DNA from: a bacterium
GTDB lineage: Bacteria > SZUA-79 > Acidulodesulfobacterales > Acidulodesulfobacteraceae
DNA length: 11,136 nucleotides
Direction of reading: 5' to 3'
NCBI GenBank assembly: GCA_021803845.1
Contig: JAJZLA010000020.1
Span: 1-11,136, forward strand
The notes below the pieces were generated by a model, which was not told the origin of the DNA, did not search any database, and was given only the letters and a program-made list of their open reading frames with translations. Numbering within the stretch: position 1 is the stretch's first letter; every line of letters starts with the position of its first letter. Below are positions 1-7,577 of the stretch, one piece after another. The translations under genes and the position numbers were made by a program.

Positions 1-507
1 AAAATTAGATAATTTTATCCCTTTAAAAAATATATCTATCAATTTAGAAGATACGCTTCTGTCAAAAGAGATGCCGTCTAAATAAAGCAGTAAATCGTTT
101 TCTTTAAGTCCCCCGCCGGACGTCCTTTCATTTTTCAGCAAGTTTAAATCGAATTTTATTTCCTCCATGAAATTCTTAATTTCTTCAAATTTAACGTTAA
201 GCGCGTAATCGACTTTGTCTTCGACTATACTGTTAAAATTTTCCTTTAAAAATCTGACGTCGTCGTAAATAGGCGCAAGCATGTCTTTATTAAAAACCGG
301 TGTTTCGTCTTTGGAAGGTATTATATCTTCCTCTTTATAATCGATAGCCGCGATAACTTCTAGAAACGGCTTGCCGAAAAAACCTAGTTCTCCGGCAGCC
401 CCGTTAACCTGTCTTGTAGAAATAATAACCGCATCTTCGCCGAGATCTTTTTTTATAAGTTCTATCGCATCTTTAATGTCTAAAACTTCGTATCTTTTAA
501 TCTGCAT
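1..507 (-). CDS. flhF: Flagellar biosynthesis GTPase FlhF, N-terminal part (3' end outside window)
   Basis: The frame is open from an ATG at 507 to the left edge (169 codons, no stop), so the gene is truncated by the window. The start MQIKRYEVLDIKDAIELIKK followed by DLGEDAVIISTR is the typical N-terminal domain of FlhF, a signal-recognition-particle-type GTPase that sets flagellar number and position at the cell pole. Residues about 70-130 are charged and probably helical, matching the variable linker before the NG GTPase domain. The P-loop and other GTPase motifs would lie beyond the edge and cannot be checked. It follows flhA by 23 bases, the usual flhB-flhA-flhF order. That spacer is nearly all A/T and shows no Shine-Dalgarno sequence. 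Identification is firm from the N-terminal motif plus context; completeness is unknown. Confidence 0.93.
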   Translation of the reverse strand, partial: MQIKRYEVLDIKDAIELIKKDLGEDAVIISTRQVNGAAGELGFFGKPFLEVIAAIDYKEEDIIPSKDETPVFNKDMLAPIYDDVRFLKENFNSIVEDKVDYALNVKFEEIKNFMEEIKFDLNLLKNERTSGGGLKENDLLLYLDGISFDRSVSSKLIDIFFKGIKLSNF

Positions 508-530
508 AAAATTTAATTAATTATAACGTT

Positions 531-2633
531 TTAAGATATTTCAACAGTACCGACGGGTTTAATTTTTATGCTGGGCGAAATCTCTCCTGTAGAAACTACG
601 GTTATGCCAGGTATTATTTCGTTTAAAATATTTCTAAAAAAAAGCCTTATGCGCGGCTGAGTCATAATAACCGGGGATTGTCCCGCTTCTAAAGCTTTTT
701 TTATCCCTTCTTTTACCGCCGAAACCATTTTGCCGTAATAAGAAGGGTCGATGCCGGAATATCCCGACCCCTGTTCTTTAGTTTTATTATACTCGTTAAA
801 AATTACCGTTTCTAAATTTTTTCCAAGCATAAGAGGATGAACCGCATTATCCGGCCCAAGCAATGTTTTAGTTATAGTCCTTTTCAAAGCGCTTCTTACG
901 TATTCGGTAAGCAGAGCCGTGTCTTTGGTATTGGGCGCATAATTATGCAGGGCTTCTACTATTGTAAGCATATCTTTAATAGGGATTCCCTCCTGAAGAA
1001 GATTCTCTAAAACATTCTGGACGGAGCTGAGCGAAAGTACCGCTGGGATAAGTTCGTCCACGATTTTTGGATATTTTGAGGTAAGTATATCGAGGAGTTT
1101 TTGGACATCCTGCCTTGTAAGCAGTTCCGCAGAGTTGTTTTTAATAATCTCTACTATGTGCGTCGCTATAACGGCCGGTATTTCAACGACCGTCCATCCA
1201 GCCATTACCGCCTTCTGTTTTAATCCTTCGTCAATCCAGAGCGCGGGCAGATTAAACGCCGGCTCTTTCGTAACAATGCCCGGAATATTTTCAGAAACGT
1301 TGCCGGGGTTCATTGCAAGAAGTTTGTTCGGCATAGTTTCGTATCTTGCGGTTTCTATACCTTTAATTAAAAAAATGTATTCGTTAGGTTTTAAATTCAA
1401 ATTGTCTTTAATGTGAATAGGCGGAACTATAATACCCATATCGGATGCAAGCTGTTTCCTTATGCCTTTTATTCTTTCCAAAAGTTCGCCGCTCCTGGAG
1501 GCATCGACATACGGTATAAGGTTATATCCTACTTCAAGTTCGAGAATATCTATCTGCATCGCATTTTCTATTATCTGCGATTCCGGAATTTCTTTCTTTT
1601 CTTCGGCTGTTTTTTTGGCAGTTTCCGTTTTTTTCTTAGCCGATTCCCTTACGATTATATAACCCGTTAAGGCTGCTATCGCCGCAAACAAAATAAAAGG
1701 CCAGTGAGGAAGACCCGGAATAATTCCGAAAAAAAACAGTATGCCGGCGGCCGTATAAAGCACTCTCGGATTAGATATAAACTGGCTCGAAAAATCTTTA
1801 GACAGGTCGCTTTCGCGGCTTGCCCTAGTCATTATAATACCTGCGGAAGTCGAAACTATTAAAGCCGGAATCTGCGCCACCAAGCCTTCGCCTACCGTAA
1901 GAAGCGTATAATCCGAAGCGGCCTGCAAAATAGACATATGATGCTGAAATATTCCTATAAGAAGGCCGCCTATTATGTTTACTATAATAATGATTATAGC
2001 GGCTATTACGTCTCCCCTGACGAATTTGCTCGCGCCGTCCATGGAACCGTAAAAGTCAACTTCTTTAGTTAAGTCCAACCTTTTTTTTCTTGCTTCAGCA
2101 TCCGTTATAAAACCTGAATTAAGTTCCGCGTCTATAGACATCTGTTTTCCGGGTAATGCGTCTAACGTAAATCTTGCCGATACTTCGGCGACCCTGGTTG
2201 CGCCCTTTGTAATAACAAGGAAATTTATTACTATAAAAATTATAAATATTACTATTCCTACCGCAAAGTTTCCTCCTACGACGAACTGTCCGAAAGACTG
2301 TATAACGATACCGGCTGCATCCGGACCTTTGTAGCCGTAAAGCAGTATAAGCCTTGTAGCGGCTATCTCCAAAGAAAGGCGGAAAAGCGTAGCTACCAAA
2401 AGAATAGTCGGAAAAACCGAAAATTCTAACGGTCTTAAGACGTAAATCGAAATAAGAAGAATTATTATGCCGAAAGATATCGAAAAAGTCAGAAATATAT
2501 CGAGCATCCATGTGGTTATAGGTATAACCATAAGGCCGATAACCATCATGAAAAGAAGCGCCAACATTACATCGGTATTTCTAAAAAATATATTGCGGGG
2601 CGCAACCGCCGCATTTTCAACTCTTTCAGTCAT
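531..2633 (-). CDS. flhA: Flagellar type III export gate protein FlhA
   Basis: FlhA is the large inner-membrane protein of the flagellar export gate. It couples proton flow to export, and its cytoplasmic ring receives chaperone-substrate complexes. The 700-residue length is normal. About eight hydrophobic segments occupy residues 20-330. The FHIPEP family signature lies at 147-170 (RVAEVSARFTLDALPGKQM and following). Residues matching the conserved charged set of Salmonella FlhA are present at R94, K203 and D208, but position 249 is Glu (GEGLVAQ) where Salmonella has Asp. A Lys/Glu-rich linker (331-350) leads to the soluble domain (about 355-690), which contains the conserved stretches LGPDNAVHP-like (592-600) and QSPVIMTQPRIR-like (652-663). 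The ATG follows the flhB stop by 3 bases; a GGAG lies 13 bases upstream, rather far. Translational coupling to flhB is likely. Confidence 0.98.
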   Translation of the reverse strand: MTERVENAAVAPRNIFFRNTDVMLALLFMMVIGLMVIPITTWMLDIFLTFSISFGIIILLISIYVLRPLEFSVFPTILLVATLFRLSLEIAATRLILLYGYKGPDAAGIVIQSFGQFVVGGNFAVGIVIFIIFIVINFLVITKGATRVAEVSARFTLDALPGKQMSIDAELNSGFITDAEARKKRLDLTKEVDFYGSMDGASKFVRGDVIAAIIIIIVNIIGGLLIGIFQHHMSILQAASDYTLLTVGEGLVAQIPALIVSTSAGIIMTRASRESDLSKDFSSQFISNPRVLYTAAGILFFFGIIPGLPHWPFILFAAIAALTGYIIVRESAKKKTETAKKTAEEKKEIPESQIIENAMQIDILELEVGYNLIPYVDASRSGELLERIKGIRKQLASDMGIIVPPIHIKDNLNLKPNEYIFLIKGIETARYETMPNKLLAMNPGNVSENIPGIVTKEPAFNLPALWIDEGLKQKAVMAGWTVVEIPAVIATHIVEIIKNNSAELLTRQDVQKLLDILTSKYPKIVDELIPAVLSLSSVQNVLENLLQEGIPIKDMLTIVEALHNYAPNTKDTALLTEYVRSALKRTITKTLLGPDNAVHPLMLGKNLETVIFNEYNKTKEQGSGYSGIDPSYYGKMVSAVKEGIKKALEAGQSPVIMTQPRIRLFFRNILNEIIPGITVVSTGEISPSIKIKPVGTVEIS

Positions 2634-2636
2634 TTT

Positions 2637-3719
2637 TTAAATAAAACTCCATATCTGTTTAAATTTTTGATTTGTAGTATATAAATGGGCAAGTATTTCG
2701 GCGACGGCTTTATAAAGCGATGCCGGAATCGCCTGTCCGGGTTCGCACGTCTCGTAAAGCGTGCGCGCCACCATTTTATTTTCAACCGTCGGAATATCGT
2801 TATCCTTTGCTATTTTTTTAATAAGCAAAGCTAGATTGTCTGCACCTTTCGCAATCACGACGGGAGCGTTGTGTTTTTTATTGTCGTATTTTAACGCTAC
2901 CGCAAAATGGGTCGGGTTGGTAATGACTACATGGGCATTCTTAACCTCTTTTAAAATTTTTCTTCTTGCGATTTCCCTCTGCATTTTTCTTATTTTTCCT
3001 TTAACCTTCTGGTCGCCTTCAAACTGTTTGGTTTCGTCTTTTACTTCATGTTTAGTCATCATCAGCCCTTTGTTATACTTGTATTTCTGGAAAAAATAGT
3101 CGGCTATCGCAAGAACTATCAATGCCATAATTATGTTAAAAAAAAGTTTATAAATAATTTTAAAGGTAAAAAAAGCATCGTATGAAGGGGTCATATACTG
3201 CAGTACTAATATCTTTTTTAAATAAGGAGCGATAGTAAAATATGTTATAGCCGTTAATACGAAAAATTTAAAAATAGATTTTACTAGTTCGTTTAACGAC
3301 TGAAGAGAAAAAAATCTTTTAACGCCTGAAACCGGGTCTATTTTTGTAATATCCGGAATCAGAGGTTGAAAGGTCAGCAAAAAACCGACTTGCATGATAT
3401 TTGAAAGCACCGAAGCTGCAAAAACCAATAAGATAAACGGAAGAATAGCATAAACTACCGTATAAATCAAATCGTCGATGATTTTAATACATTCCGTATA
3501 GCCTAAATTTAAATTGGAAAAATTAGATAAAAAATAGACTAAACGGTCGTCGATAATATTGCCTATATGCGAAATATTAAAATAAAGATATATTATTACG
3601 GCGATGAAAACGAAAGCTGTCGTCACCTCTCTCGATTTCATTACCTGCCCTTTTTCCCTTGCGTCTTGAATGCGTTTGGGAGTAGGCTGCTCTGTTTTAT
3701 CGAACTGATCTTCCGCCAT
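2637..3719 (-). CDS. flhB: Flagellar export switch protein FlhB
   Basis: FlhB is the export-gate subunit that switches specificity from rod/hook to filament substrates after self-cleavage. The 360-residue protein begins with the family N-terminus (KTEQPTPKRIQDAREKGQV, residues 8-26). It has four hydrophobic segments (about 33-50, 84-112, 145-170, 188-210), then a basic connector and a cytoplasmic domain. The autocleavage motif NPTH is intact at residues 268-271, so cleavage between N268 and P269 is expected from knowledge of the family. The ATG is preceded by AAGG about 13 bases upstream, in an A/T-rich 49-base spacer after fliR. The stop lies 3 bases before flhA. Confidence 0.98.
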   Translation of the reverse strand: MAEDQFDKTEQPTPKRIQDAREKGQVMKSREVTTAFVFIAVIIYLYFNISHIGNIIDDRLVYFLSNFSNLNLGYTECIKIIDDLIYTVVYAILPFILLVFAASVLSNIMQVGFLLTFQPLIPDITKIDPVSGVKRFFSLQSLNELVKSIFKFFVLTAITYFTIAPYLKKILVLQYMTPSYDAFFTFKIIYKLFFNIIMALIVLAIADYFFQKYKYNKGLMMTKHEVKDETKQFEGDQKVKGKIRKMQREIARRKILKEVKNAHVVITNPTHFAVALKYDNKKHNAPVVIAKGADNLALLIKKIAKDNDIPTVENKMVARTLYETCEPGQAIPASLYKAVAEILAHLYTTNQKFKQIWSFI

Positions 3720-3768
3720 ATTTAATTTATTACCTTAATTATTATTTACTATCTATTTTATTTAACTG

Positions 3769-4563
3769 CTATTTTTTAATATATGTCATGTAATTTATCA
3801 TATAATTAAATTCCGTTTTTAAACCGCCGAAGGATTGCATTACGTAATCGGTAAAATACGGCACGGTAACGTAAAGCATGATAAGTCCTACCGCTATAGT
3901 TATAGGAAAACCTACTGCAAAAATATTAAATTGCGGCGCAATTCTTCCCATAAGAGCAATAATTACGTTTAATATAATCGCTACCAAAACTATAGGAATG
4001 CTTAAATCCAAACCTATTAAAAATATATCGTTCGACCTTAAAACTAAATATTGAAAAATATGCGGGGAGAAATTGACGAAAGTCAGCGGTATAGTTTGAA
4101 AACTTCTGTATATCCCTTCTATTACAAAGAAAAAAGCGGACGTCTGGATAAAAATTATAAGAGCGACGTAGTTCTGCAAATTAGATATTAAAGAAACCTG
4201 CTGATTAGAGATGAGGGGGTTTATAAGGCTTATCATTCCAAAACCTACCTGAATGCTTATAAGCTGTCCTGCAACTTCTACGCCGGTAAAAATTATAAGA
4301 ACTAAAAATCCGAAAATAATACCTATAAGAACTTGGGAAATAACGGCTAAAATCAGCTCCGGCAAGGTTAGATGAGGGATTATCTGAGTTTTAACTACCA
4401 AAGGATAGATTATTAACGACATGAAAAAAGCCAGACCTATCTTTGCCCAGTTTGGAACGGAAGAACTGCCGATAAACGGAAGAGCGACTATCATTGCGAT
4501 GATCCTGAAAAATATCAGCATAAATTCGATTAAAAGATATCGATGTATTATAATTGCCGGCAA
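3769..4563 (-). CDS. fliR: Flagellar export gate protein FliR (TTG start)
   Basis: FliR is an integral membrane component of the FliPQR export gate. The 264-residue protein is hydrophobic throughout, with about six membrane segments, and has the family-like N-terminal region IIAMIVALPFIGSSSVPNWAK-type pattern (residues about 22-42) and the GVEVAGQLISIQVGFG stretch (about 109-124). The start chosen is TTG at 4563, because a near-perfect Shine-Dalgarno AGGAGGA sits 7 bases upstream and the TTG follows the fliQ stop by one base. The next in-frame ATG (residue 15, at 4521) would remove part of the first membrane segment. It ends with TAG and is followed by flhB. Confidence 0.96.
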   Translation of the reverse strand: MPAIIIHRYLLIEFMLIFFRIIAMIVALPFIGSSSVPNWAKIGLAFFMSLIIYPLVVKTQIIPHLTLPELILAVISQVLIGIIFGFLVLIIFTGVEVAGQLISIQVGFGMISLINPLISNQQVSLISNLQNYVALIIFIQTSAFFFVIEGIYRSFQTIPLTFVNFSPHIFQYLVLRSNDIFLIGLDLSIPIVLVAIILNVIIALMGRIAPQFNIFAVGFPITIAVGLIMLYVTVPYFTDYVMQSFGGLKTEFNYMINYMTYIKK

Positions 4564-4564
4564 A

Positions 4565-4843
4565 TCAGCTTCCTCCTCTTATATATTCGGGAAAATGCGA
4601 AAACATTGCCGTCGCAAAATTTCCCATAATGTTCAGCATCCACGGTCCAAAAATTAGCAAAACGATTATAACTACGATAATTTTAGGAACAAAAGTAAGC
4701 GTCTGGTCTTGAAGCTGAGTAACGGCCTGAAACATGCTTATAAGTATTCCTATCGCAAGACTCGCTATAAGCGGAGGCGCGCTTAAATATAAAACAGTAA
4801 GTATGACTTTTTGAATTATAAAATTAACGAACGCTGCCGACAT
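4565..4843 (-). CDS. fliQ: Flagellar export gate protein FliQ
   Basis: FliQ is a small two-helix membrane subunit packed around the FliPR core of the export gate. The protein has 92 residues, close to the usual 88-90. Hydrophobic segments lie at about 8-36 and 52-77, joined by the highly conserved FQAVTQLQDQTLTFVPKI (residues 38-55). The ATG at 4843 has GGGAG about 10 bases upstream. The gene ends with TGA one base before the fliR TTG. It is separated from fliP by 68 bases that contain a perfect inverted repeat. Confidence 0.98.
   Translation of the reverse strand: MSAAFVNFIIQKVILTVLYLSAPPLIASLAIGILISMFQAVTQLQDQTLTFVPKIIVVIIVLLIFGPWMLNIMGNFATAMFSHFPEYIRGGS
4571..4577 (-). promoter_or_regulatory. 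Strong ribosome binding site deciding the fliR TTG start
   Basis: AGGAGGA on the minus strand, inside the last codons of fliQ, with a 7-base spacer to the TTG at 4563. It is the strongest Shine-Dalgarno match in the window, and may compensate for the non-ATG start and the fliQ-fliR junction. Confidence 0.8.
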
Positions 4844-4872
4844 CTGTCCCCATCTCCCTATTTATTTATTAT

Positions 4873-4895
4873 AGGACGGAATTTAATTCCGTCCT
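4873..4895 (-). repeat. Perfect 11-bp inverted repeat between fliP and fliQ
   Basis: The arms AGGACGGAATT and AATTCCGTCCT are exact reverse complements separated by one base. As RNA this could form a 9-bp stem with five GC pairs and a loop of about 5 bases. It lies in the only non-overlapping spacer of more than 50 bases inside the fliL-flhF operon, 17 bases after the fliP stop. The bases after the hairpin on the transcribed strand are ATAATAAATAAA rather than a U run, so it is not a standard intrinsic terminator. An RNA-processing or stability element, partial attenuator or binding site are possible roles. Confidence 0.7.
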
Positions 4896-4911
4896 CATAT
4901 CATTATCGACG

Positions 4912-5622
4912 TTACGTATGAAAACTCTGCACCAGCGAACCTATTACCAAATACCAGCCGTTTACCATAACGAAAAGCATAAGCTTGAACGGAAGAGATA
5001 TCATGGTAGGCGGCAGCATAAGCATACCCATAGACATTAAAAGGCTCGAAACCACAAGGTCTAATATCAAAAACGGAAGATATATAAGAAAACTTATCTC
5101 GAAAGCCGTCGTAAGCTCGCTTACTATAAATGCCGGAACGAGAACGTAAGTCGGTACGTCTTTAGGCGATTTAACGTTTTTGATTTTAGACATTTTAACG
5201 AAAAGCTCCAAGTCTTTAAGCCTCGTCTGCCTTAGCATAAAACTCCTGACGGGCTGAATTCCTATTTTATAAGCTTTTTTAATTCCTATAAAACCTTTTG
5301 TATATGGAACGTAAGCATTTTTATATACCGAACTTATAACCGGAGCCATTATAAAAAAAGTAAGAAAAAGGCTCAATCCGATTATTACCTGGTTTGGAGG
5401 TTCCGTCGTAAGTCCGAGAGAAGTCCTTAAAAAAGATAATACTACCACTATTCTTACGAACGAAGTCATCATAATCAAGATAGAAGGCGCTATAGAAATG
5501 ACGGTGAAAATAAGAAGTATCTGTATAAGCATAGATACCTGCGAATGCGGAGCATGACCGGTCATATTTATAGCAGGCAAAGCTAAAAGCGAAGTGTTTT
5601 TAAAACTTTTTACTTTTAACAT
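4912..5622 (-). CDS. fliP: Flagellar export gate protein FliP
   Basis: FliP forms, with FliR, the core channel of the flagellar export gate. The protein has 236 residues, near the usual 245. Family stretches are clear: MMTSFVRIVVVLSFLRTSLG (51-70), PPNQVIIGLSLFLTFFIMAP (75-94), FMLRQTR (128-134), PAFIVSELTTAFEI (163-176) and LPFKLMLFV (210-218). The methionine-rich MSMGMLMLPP (197-206) matches the channel-constricting Met cluster. The ATG at 5622 is the first after an in-frame TGA 12 bases upstream, overlaps fliO by 23 bases and has GGAG 4 bases before it. Unlike E. coli FliP, the N-terminus (residues 1-30) has only a short hydrophobic patch and no convincing signal peptide. Confidence 0.98.
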   Translation of the reverse strand: MLKVKSFKNTSLLALPAINMTGHAPHSQVSMLIQILLIFTVISIAPSILIMMTSFVRIVVVLSFLRTSLGLTTEPPNQVIIGLSLFLTFFIMAPVISSVYKNAYVPYTKGFIGIKKAYKIGIQPVRSFMLRQTRLKDLELFVKMSKIKNVKSPKDVPTYVLVPAFIVSELTTAFEISFLIYLPFLILDLVVSSLLMSMGMLMLPPTMISLPFKLMLFVMVNGWYLVIGSLVQSFHT

Positions 5623-6928
5623 CGCTCTCCATCAACCCCTTAAGTCTTTCCTCTATATCGAAAAATATATTATCGGCTTTGTTTTTAAATTTAGCCTCGT
5701 TGATGTTTTTAACTTTGCTTGATTTATCGAAAGCATCACCGGCGATATTTTCGGAATGCTCCGACCTTCCGCCGACCTTTTCCCTCATAACGTCCGCAAA
5801 TCGGCCGTAAGTTTTGACTGCCGGCGAAGGGCTGACGAATGGACCGGCGGTGTTCCCGTAAACAGGCGTTTCATCGTATGCCGCATAAGCTTCGGGATTA
5901 AATTGTTTGTCGCTTTTTCCTTTAATTTCTTTCGATTCTTTTATTTCTTTTACCGCAGTTTTGCCTTGTTGGACTGCATAATCCGAAATTTCTGAATTTT
6001 GCTGACCGGCGGCTCCCTGTAAACGCCCTATCATCTGAATATTGGAAGGAGAAACTCCTACTAAAAAAAATTCTTTATTTACTTCTATAAGCAGGATAGA
6101 TTTTTTATTACCGAGATTAATAGAAGATATTATTTTAAGGCTGTTAATTTTTTCTTTAGTCGAAACTCTATTCTTAAATTTATTCATAAAGAAATATATG
6201 CCGTAAATCATGGCGATAATAAGGGCCAAATAAACCGCGGTTTTAACGGCTTCAAAACCCATATTTAAACCGGTCGTTTTTTTTAAAGAAGCATTTTTTA
6301 AATTTAAATGTTTTGCATTGGAAAAAGCGCCGGCATTCGACGCGGCAGAAGGTTTAGGAGTATTTGGAGGATTTTTAGATTTTACGTTATAAACCTTGCC
6401 TGCCTGGTCTTCGGCTGCTTTATTTACTAAGACGGCATGTTTCTTACCCACGTTTTTAAATATATCGGCAGGAAACCTGTGTACTATCTTAATAACTAAA
6501 TAATTGCGGTAAAAAGAAGCTAAAACGTTTTTCCGTGCTATTTTTATATTTTTATTAAAATAAACAACCGCATCTAATCCCGAATTGCCCGCCGGTATAA
6601 TTTCGGCCGCTTTAAAAAGCCTGCTGCCTTTAAAACTTACGAACTTAGAGTGACGCACGGACATATAGGAATCCGTATTATTAAAAACGGCTTCAATTCC
6701 GTATTTTTTATAAATCATATTTTTTAAAACGTTTCGCGGTTTTCTGTTAAATCTGAACCATATAAAATAAGAATTGTTTTTTTTGCTTTCCGAAACCGAA
6801 ATTCCTTTTAACGTCAAACCGTTTTCGGCATATGCTTTATTGCAGGCGGCAGCAGAGAAAAAAACCAAAACCGCAGAAATAAGGCAAAAAATATAAAAAA
6901 ACGATTTAATTTTAACCATATTAACCAT
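5600..6928 (-). CDS. fliO: FliO-family flagellar export assembly protein with large extra domains
   Basis: FliO assists assembly of the FliP ring in the inner membrane. The family core is short, but this protein has 442 residues. A signal peptide is visible at 5-34 (hydrophobic core, likely cut after AYA). Residues 37-150 form a secreted beta-rich region with alternating hydrophobic strands that resembles AMIN-like regions only loosely. Residues 175-225 are a low-complexity linker rich in Lys, Asn, Ala and Ser. One membrane helix lies at 229-248. The FliO core follows at 261-305 (LKIISSINLGNKKSILLIEV, then FFLVGVSPSNIQMIGRL). A hydrophilic cytoplasmic tail of about 135 residues ends the protein. 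It starts one base after the fliN stop and overlaps fliP by 23 bases. The identity rests on the core plus its place between fliN and fliP; the function of the N-terminal region is unknown. Confidence 0.88.
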   Translation of the reverse strand: MVNMVKIKSFFYIFCLISAVLVFFSAAACNKAYAENGLTLKGISVSESKKNNSYFIWFRFNRKPRNVLKNMIYKKYGIEAVFNNTDSYMSVRHSKFVSFKGSRLFKAAEIIPAGNSGLDAVVYFNKNIKIARKNVLASFYRNYLVIKIVHRFPADIFKNVGKKHAVLVNKAAEDQAGKVYNVKSKNPPNTPKPSAASNAGAFSNAKHLNLKNASLKKTTGLNMGFEAVKTAVYLALIIAMIYGIYFFMNKFKNRVSTKEKINSLKIISSINLGNKKSILLIEVNKEFFLVGVSPSNIQMIGRLQGAAGQQNSEISDYAVQQGKTAVKEIKESKEIKGKSDKQFNPEAYAAYDETPVYGNTAGPFVSPSPAVKTYGRFADVMREKVGGRSEHSENIAGDAFDKSSKVKNINEAKFKNKADNIFFDIEERLKGLMESDVKSKKF

Positions 6929-6929
6929 A
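6912..6929 (-). repeat. Tandem 9-bp duplication at the fliO start codon
   Basis: TTAACCATA occurs twice in direct tandem (plus-strand 6912-6920 and 6921-6929). Read on the minus strand it duplicates the start, giving MVN-MVK with ATG codons at 6928 and 6919. Neither has a close Shine-Dalgarno sequence, so either could be used. Confidence 0.85.
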
Positions 6930-7577
6930 TTAAAGTTTTTTAACCCTTTCTATAGGACTTATGATATCCGTCAGCCTCACGCCGAATTTATCGTTGACCA
7001 AAACGACCTCTCCCCTCGCCATAAGTTTGCCGTTAACGTATACATCCAAAGGCTCGCCGGCAAGCTTTGCAAGTTCTATGACCGAACCCTGCCCAAGTTG
7101 CAGCATATCGTTAATAACCATTTTTGTCCTTCCCAGTTCTACCGATATGGTAAGCGGTATATCAAGAATAAAATCCAAATTTTTTGGCGGTTCGGCAGTT
7201 TTATCCGATTCGTCGAACGACGCAAATTCTAATTTTTTTACCGGTTTCTTATGGGCGGCCGGCGCAGTTTCATTGTTTGCAGGATTAATATCTTCGACTC
7301 CTAAATCTACCGCGCCCGATGTTCCGGCTGTTCCGGTATTGCCTGCCGTTCGGCTTTGTTCCGCCGATGCACTTTCGGATGAAACATCCGCTCCGGCGCC
7401 GGCATTAGCCGATTCTTCCTCTTTAAAAGCATCCTCCCAGCTGATATTATCGTCTTCGTCTTCCGGAGGCGCAGCCTGTTTGGCGGTTTCTGGACCTAGA
7501 GCAGACGCCTGATTTTGAACTTGAGTGCCTTCTCCCGCTTTTTTTTCTAATTCTTCGGTCTTATTTTCTTCACTCAT
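6930..7577 (-). CDS. fliN: Flagellar motor switch protein FliN with long N-terminal extension
   Basis: FliN forms the lower C-ring of the motor, takes part in rotation switching and docks the FliH-FliI export ATPase complex. The C-terminal SpoA domain (about 134-213) is typical: FILDIPLTISVELGRTKM, then LGQGSVIELAKLAGEPLDV and FGVRLTDIISPIERVKKL. The 215-residue length exceeds the usual 100-150 because residues 1-130 form an acidic, Ala/Gly/Ser/Thr-rich, probably disordered region. Within it, ISWEDAFKEEE (45-55) resembles the DDLWAEAL-type FliH-binding segment of E. coli FliN. The ATG at 7577 overlaps the end of fliM by 8 bases and has AGAGGG 5 bases upstream, supporting the start and translational coupling. 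Confidence 0.96.
   Translation of the reverse strand: MSEENKTEELEKKAGEGTQVQNQASALGPETAKQAAPPEDEDDNISWEDAFKEEESANAGAGADVSSESASAEQSRTAGNTGTAGTSGAVDLGVEDINPANNETAPAAHKKPVKKLEFASFDESDKTAEPPKNLDFILDIPLTISVELGRTKMVINDMLQLGQGSVIELAKLAGEPLDVYVNGKLMARGEVVLVNDKFGVRLTDIISPIERVKKL

Noticed and set aside
1135..1670. Overlapping plus-strand open frames of 66-93 codons
   Set aside because: They lie wholly antisense to flhA, which has strong family motifs throughout; no independent coding evidence.
2119..2511. Minus-strand frame of 130 codons inside flhA
   Set aside because: Out-of-frame shadow of the conserved FHIPEP region, with unnatural Arg/Tyr-rich composition.
2761..3099. Plus-strand frame opposite flhB
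   Set aside because: Hydrophobic antisense product of the FlhB cytoplasmic domain; no ribosome binding site or operon context.
4868..4873. TATAAT on the minus strand before fliQ as a -10 box
   Set aside because: No TTGACA-like -35 at 16-18 bases and no extended -10; TATAAT is frequent by chance in such A/T-rich spacers.
6961..7512. Plus-strand open frame of 183 codons
   Set aside because: It is the antisense image of the Ala/Ser/Gly-rich fliN extension and SpoA domain; low complexity on one strand keeps stops out of the other, and no ribosome binding site or family is recognisable.
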